Translations under genes and position numbers: made by a program
In this document: piece after piece, positions 5,509 through 6,428 of the stretch
How the letters are laid out: every line of letters starts with the position of its first letter
Position numbering within the stretch: the stretch's first letter is position 1
DNA from: Candidatus Bathyarchaeota archaeon
GTDB lineage: Archaea > Thermoproteota > Bathyarchaeia > 40CM-2-53-6 > RBG-13-38-9
Assembly: GCA_023144075.1 (NCBI GenBank)
Contig: JAGLGJ010000065.1
Span: 1-6,428, forward strand
Length of the DNA stretch: 6,428 nt
Direction: 5' to 3'
The notes under the pieces: generated by a model
The model's database searches: none
What the model was told of the DNA's origin: nothing
What the model saw: only the letters and a program-made list of their open reading frames with translations

Positions 5509-6428
5509 CTATCCTGAAGAACATATCGGAGTAGGGCACCCTCCACTATATTCAGATTCCACACTAACATAATCTATTCCCCCACTCTTTTTCGGTGTCA
5601 TAGATCCAATTGTAAGTACTTGATCTGTCTTACTGCCATAACGATATACAGTAATGCCTTTACACTTCATTTTATAAGCTAACCAGTAAGCCTTTTCAAC
5701 ATCATCAGGTGGCGCTTCTGAAGCGAAGTTTATGGTCTTGGAAACTGCATTATCGACATATCTCTGGAATGTAGCTTGCATTTTCACATGCCATTCCGGA
5801 GAGATATCAAAAGCGGTGACGAAGAGTTTTCTGATATCTTCAGGGATCTCTTCTATATCACGAATTGAACCTGTCCGCGCAATCTTTCTGATAAGCTCTT
5901 GACTATAGAATCCTCTCTTCTTAGCAATTTTCTCAAACTCTAAATTGACCTCAGTAAGTTGTGTTCCACCCATTACATTTCGAATGAATGCCACAGCAAA
6001 CAGTGGCTCTATCCCACTACTTACTCCAGCGATGATGCCAATGGTGCCAGTTGGAGCAATAGTAGTTACAGTGGCATTTCTCATTGTCTTGTATCCACGA
6101 TTCTTCCAAATACTCTTATCAAAATTTGGAAAAGAACCTTTTTTCTCTCCTATCTCAATTGAAGCCTTATGTCCTTCTTCTTGAATGAATTTCATGATTT
6201 TTTCGCCAGATTTTAAAGCTTCTTTTGAATCGTATGGAATCTTCATTTTTAATAGAGCATCTGCAAAACCCATGACTCCTAAGCCAATTTTTCGGTTGGC
6301 TTTTGTAATCTTCTCAACTTCTGCAGTAGGGAATTTATTGACAGCTATAACATTATCAAGAAAATTCACAGATTTTTTGACAGCAATTCCAAGATCTTCC
6401 CAGTAAACTTCTTGATCATCGACAAATT
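5509..6428 (-). CDS. nrdJ: Adenosylcobalamin-dependent (class II) ribonucleotide reductase, C-terminal part (5' end outside window)
   Basis: The frame is open to the right edge, and the last full codon is at 6424-6426 (FVDDQEVYWEDLG...). The 305 visible residues are the C-terminal part of the NrdJ-type large subunit, which reduces ribonucleotides to deoxyribonucleotides by a B12-generated thiyl radical. Seen in order are FLDNVIAVNKFP (about 22-33), IGLGVMGFADALL, ATVTTIAPTGTIGIIAG with the phosphate-binding PTGT at about 125-128, SSGIEPLFA, SPEWHVKMQATFQRYVDNAVSKTIN, and KCKGITVYRYGS. It ends in SGGCPTPICSSG, whose C297/C302 pair is likely the C-terminal shuttle dithiol that re-reduces the active site. 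The active-site cysteine of the NPCGE-type motif and the N-terminal regions lie outside the window. Class II assignment rests on overall resemblance, because no radical-generating small subunit is visible here. The GTG at 6367-6369 is internal (FLDN context), not a start. Confidence 0.93.
   Translation of the reverse strand, partial: FVDDQEVYWEDLGIAVKKSVNFLDNVIAVNKFPTAEVEKITKANRKIGLGVMGFADALLKMKIPYDSKEALKSGEKIMKFIQEEGHKASIEIGEKKGSFPNFDKSIWKNRGYKTMRNATVTTIAPTGTIGIIAGVSSGIEPLFAVAFIRNVMGGTQLTEVNLEFEKIAKKRGFYSQELIRKIARTGSIRDIEEIPEDIRKLFVTAFDISPEWHVKMQATFQRYVDNAVSKTINFASEAPPDDVEKAYWLAYKMKCKGITVYRYGSKTDQVLTIGSMTPKKSGGIDYVSVESEYSGGCPTPICSSG

Noticed and set aside
5337..5570. 77-codon minus-strand ORF spanning the end of tatA and the end of the reductase
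   Set aside because: It overlaps two real gene ends and the hairpin, and has no ribosome site or recognisable features.
5945..6406. Plus-strand ORFs over the ribonucleotide reductase
   Set aside because: They are shadows of a highly conserved coding frame that includes the PTGT motif on the minus strand.

Overview
The window is AT-rich and gene-dense and looks archaeal. The strongest sign is a zinc-type dicluster ferredoxin of the kind known from Sulfolobus, Thermoplasma and relatives. Supporting signs are a TatA with a SAP-like tail, a partial ribonucleotide reductase that looks like the B12-dependent class II type, and TTTAAA-type box A candidates. I cannot name the lineage from sequence alone. 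Two genes are cut by the window edges: hcp on the left and the ribonucleotide reductase on the right.

Left block (1-1602, + strand): an operon-like run of three genes. It holds the C-terminal part of the hybrid cluster protein Hcp (hydroxylamine reductase family), a small eight-cysteine zinc-ribbon protein with a TTG start, and the zinc-containing ferredoxin. The ferredoxin reading frame is broken near its N-terminus by what looks like a 2-nt deletion, exactly at the codon of one zinc-binding histidine.

Middle block: converging on the ferredoxin, with 1 nt between the two stop codons, is a 579-aa octaheme cytochrome c of the hydroxylamine oxidoreductase (HAO) family (1604-3343, - strand). 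It has three predicted N-terminal membrane helices and one C-terminal helix, so the heme domain should sit outside the cell on the membrane. Divergent from it is a GerW/YtfJ-family protein with a C-terminal membrane helix.

Right block: a nicotinamidase-like isochorismatase-fold hydrolase with a textbook twin-arginine signal (- strand), possibly preceded by a small membrane ORF, lies divergent from tatA, which encodes the pore subunit of the Tat exporter. tatA then converges on the class II ribonucleotide reductase, and a hairpin that could terminate both lies between them.

How they may work together (inference): Hcp acts on hydroxylamine/NO in the cytoplasm with the ferredoxin as a plausible electron donor, while the HAO-like octaheme handles hydroxylamine, NO or nitrite on the outside. 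This would make the left half a nitrogen-oxide or nitrosative-stress locus. The right half couples a Tat substrate with a Tat component. The direction of the HAO-like reaction cannot be read from the sequence.
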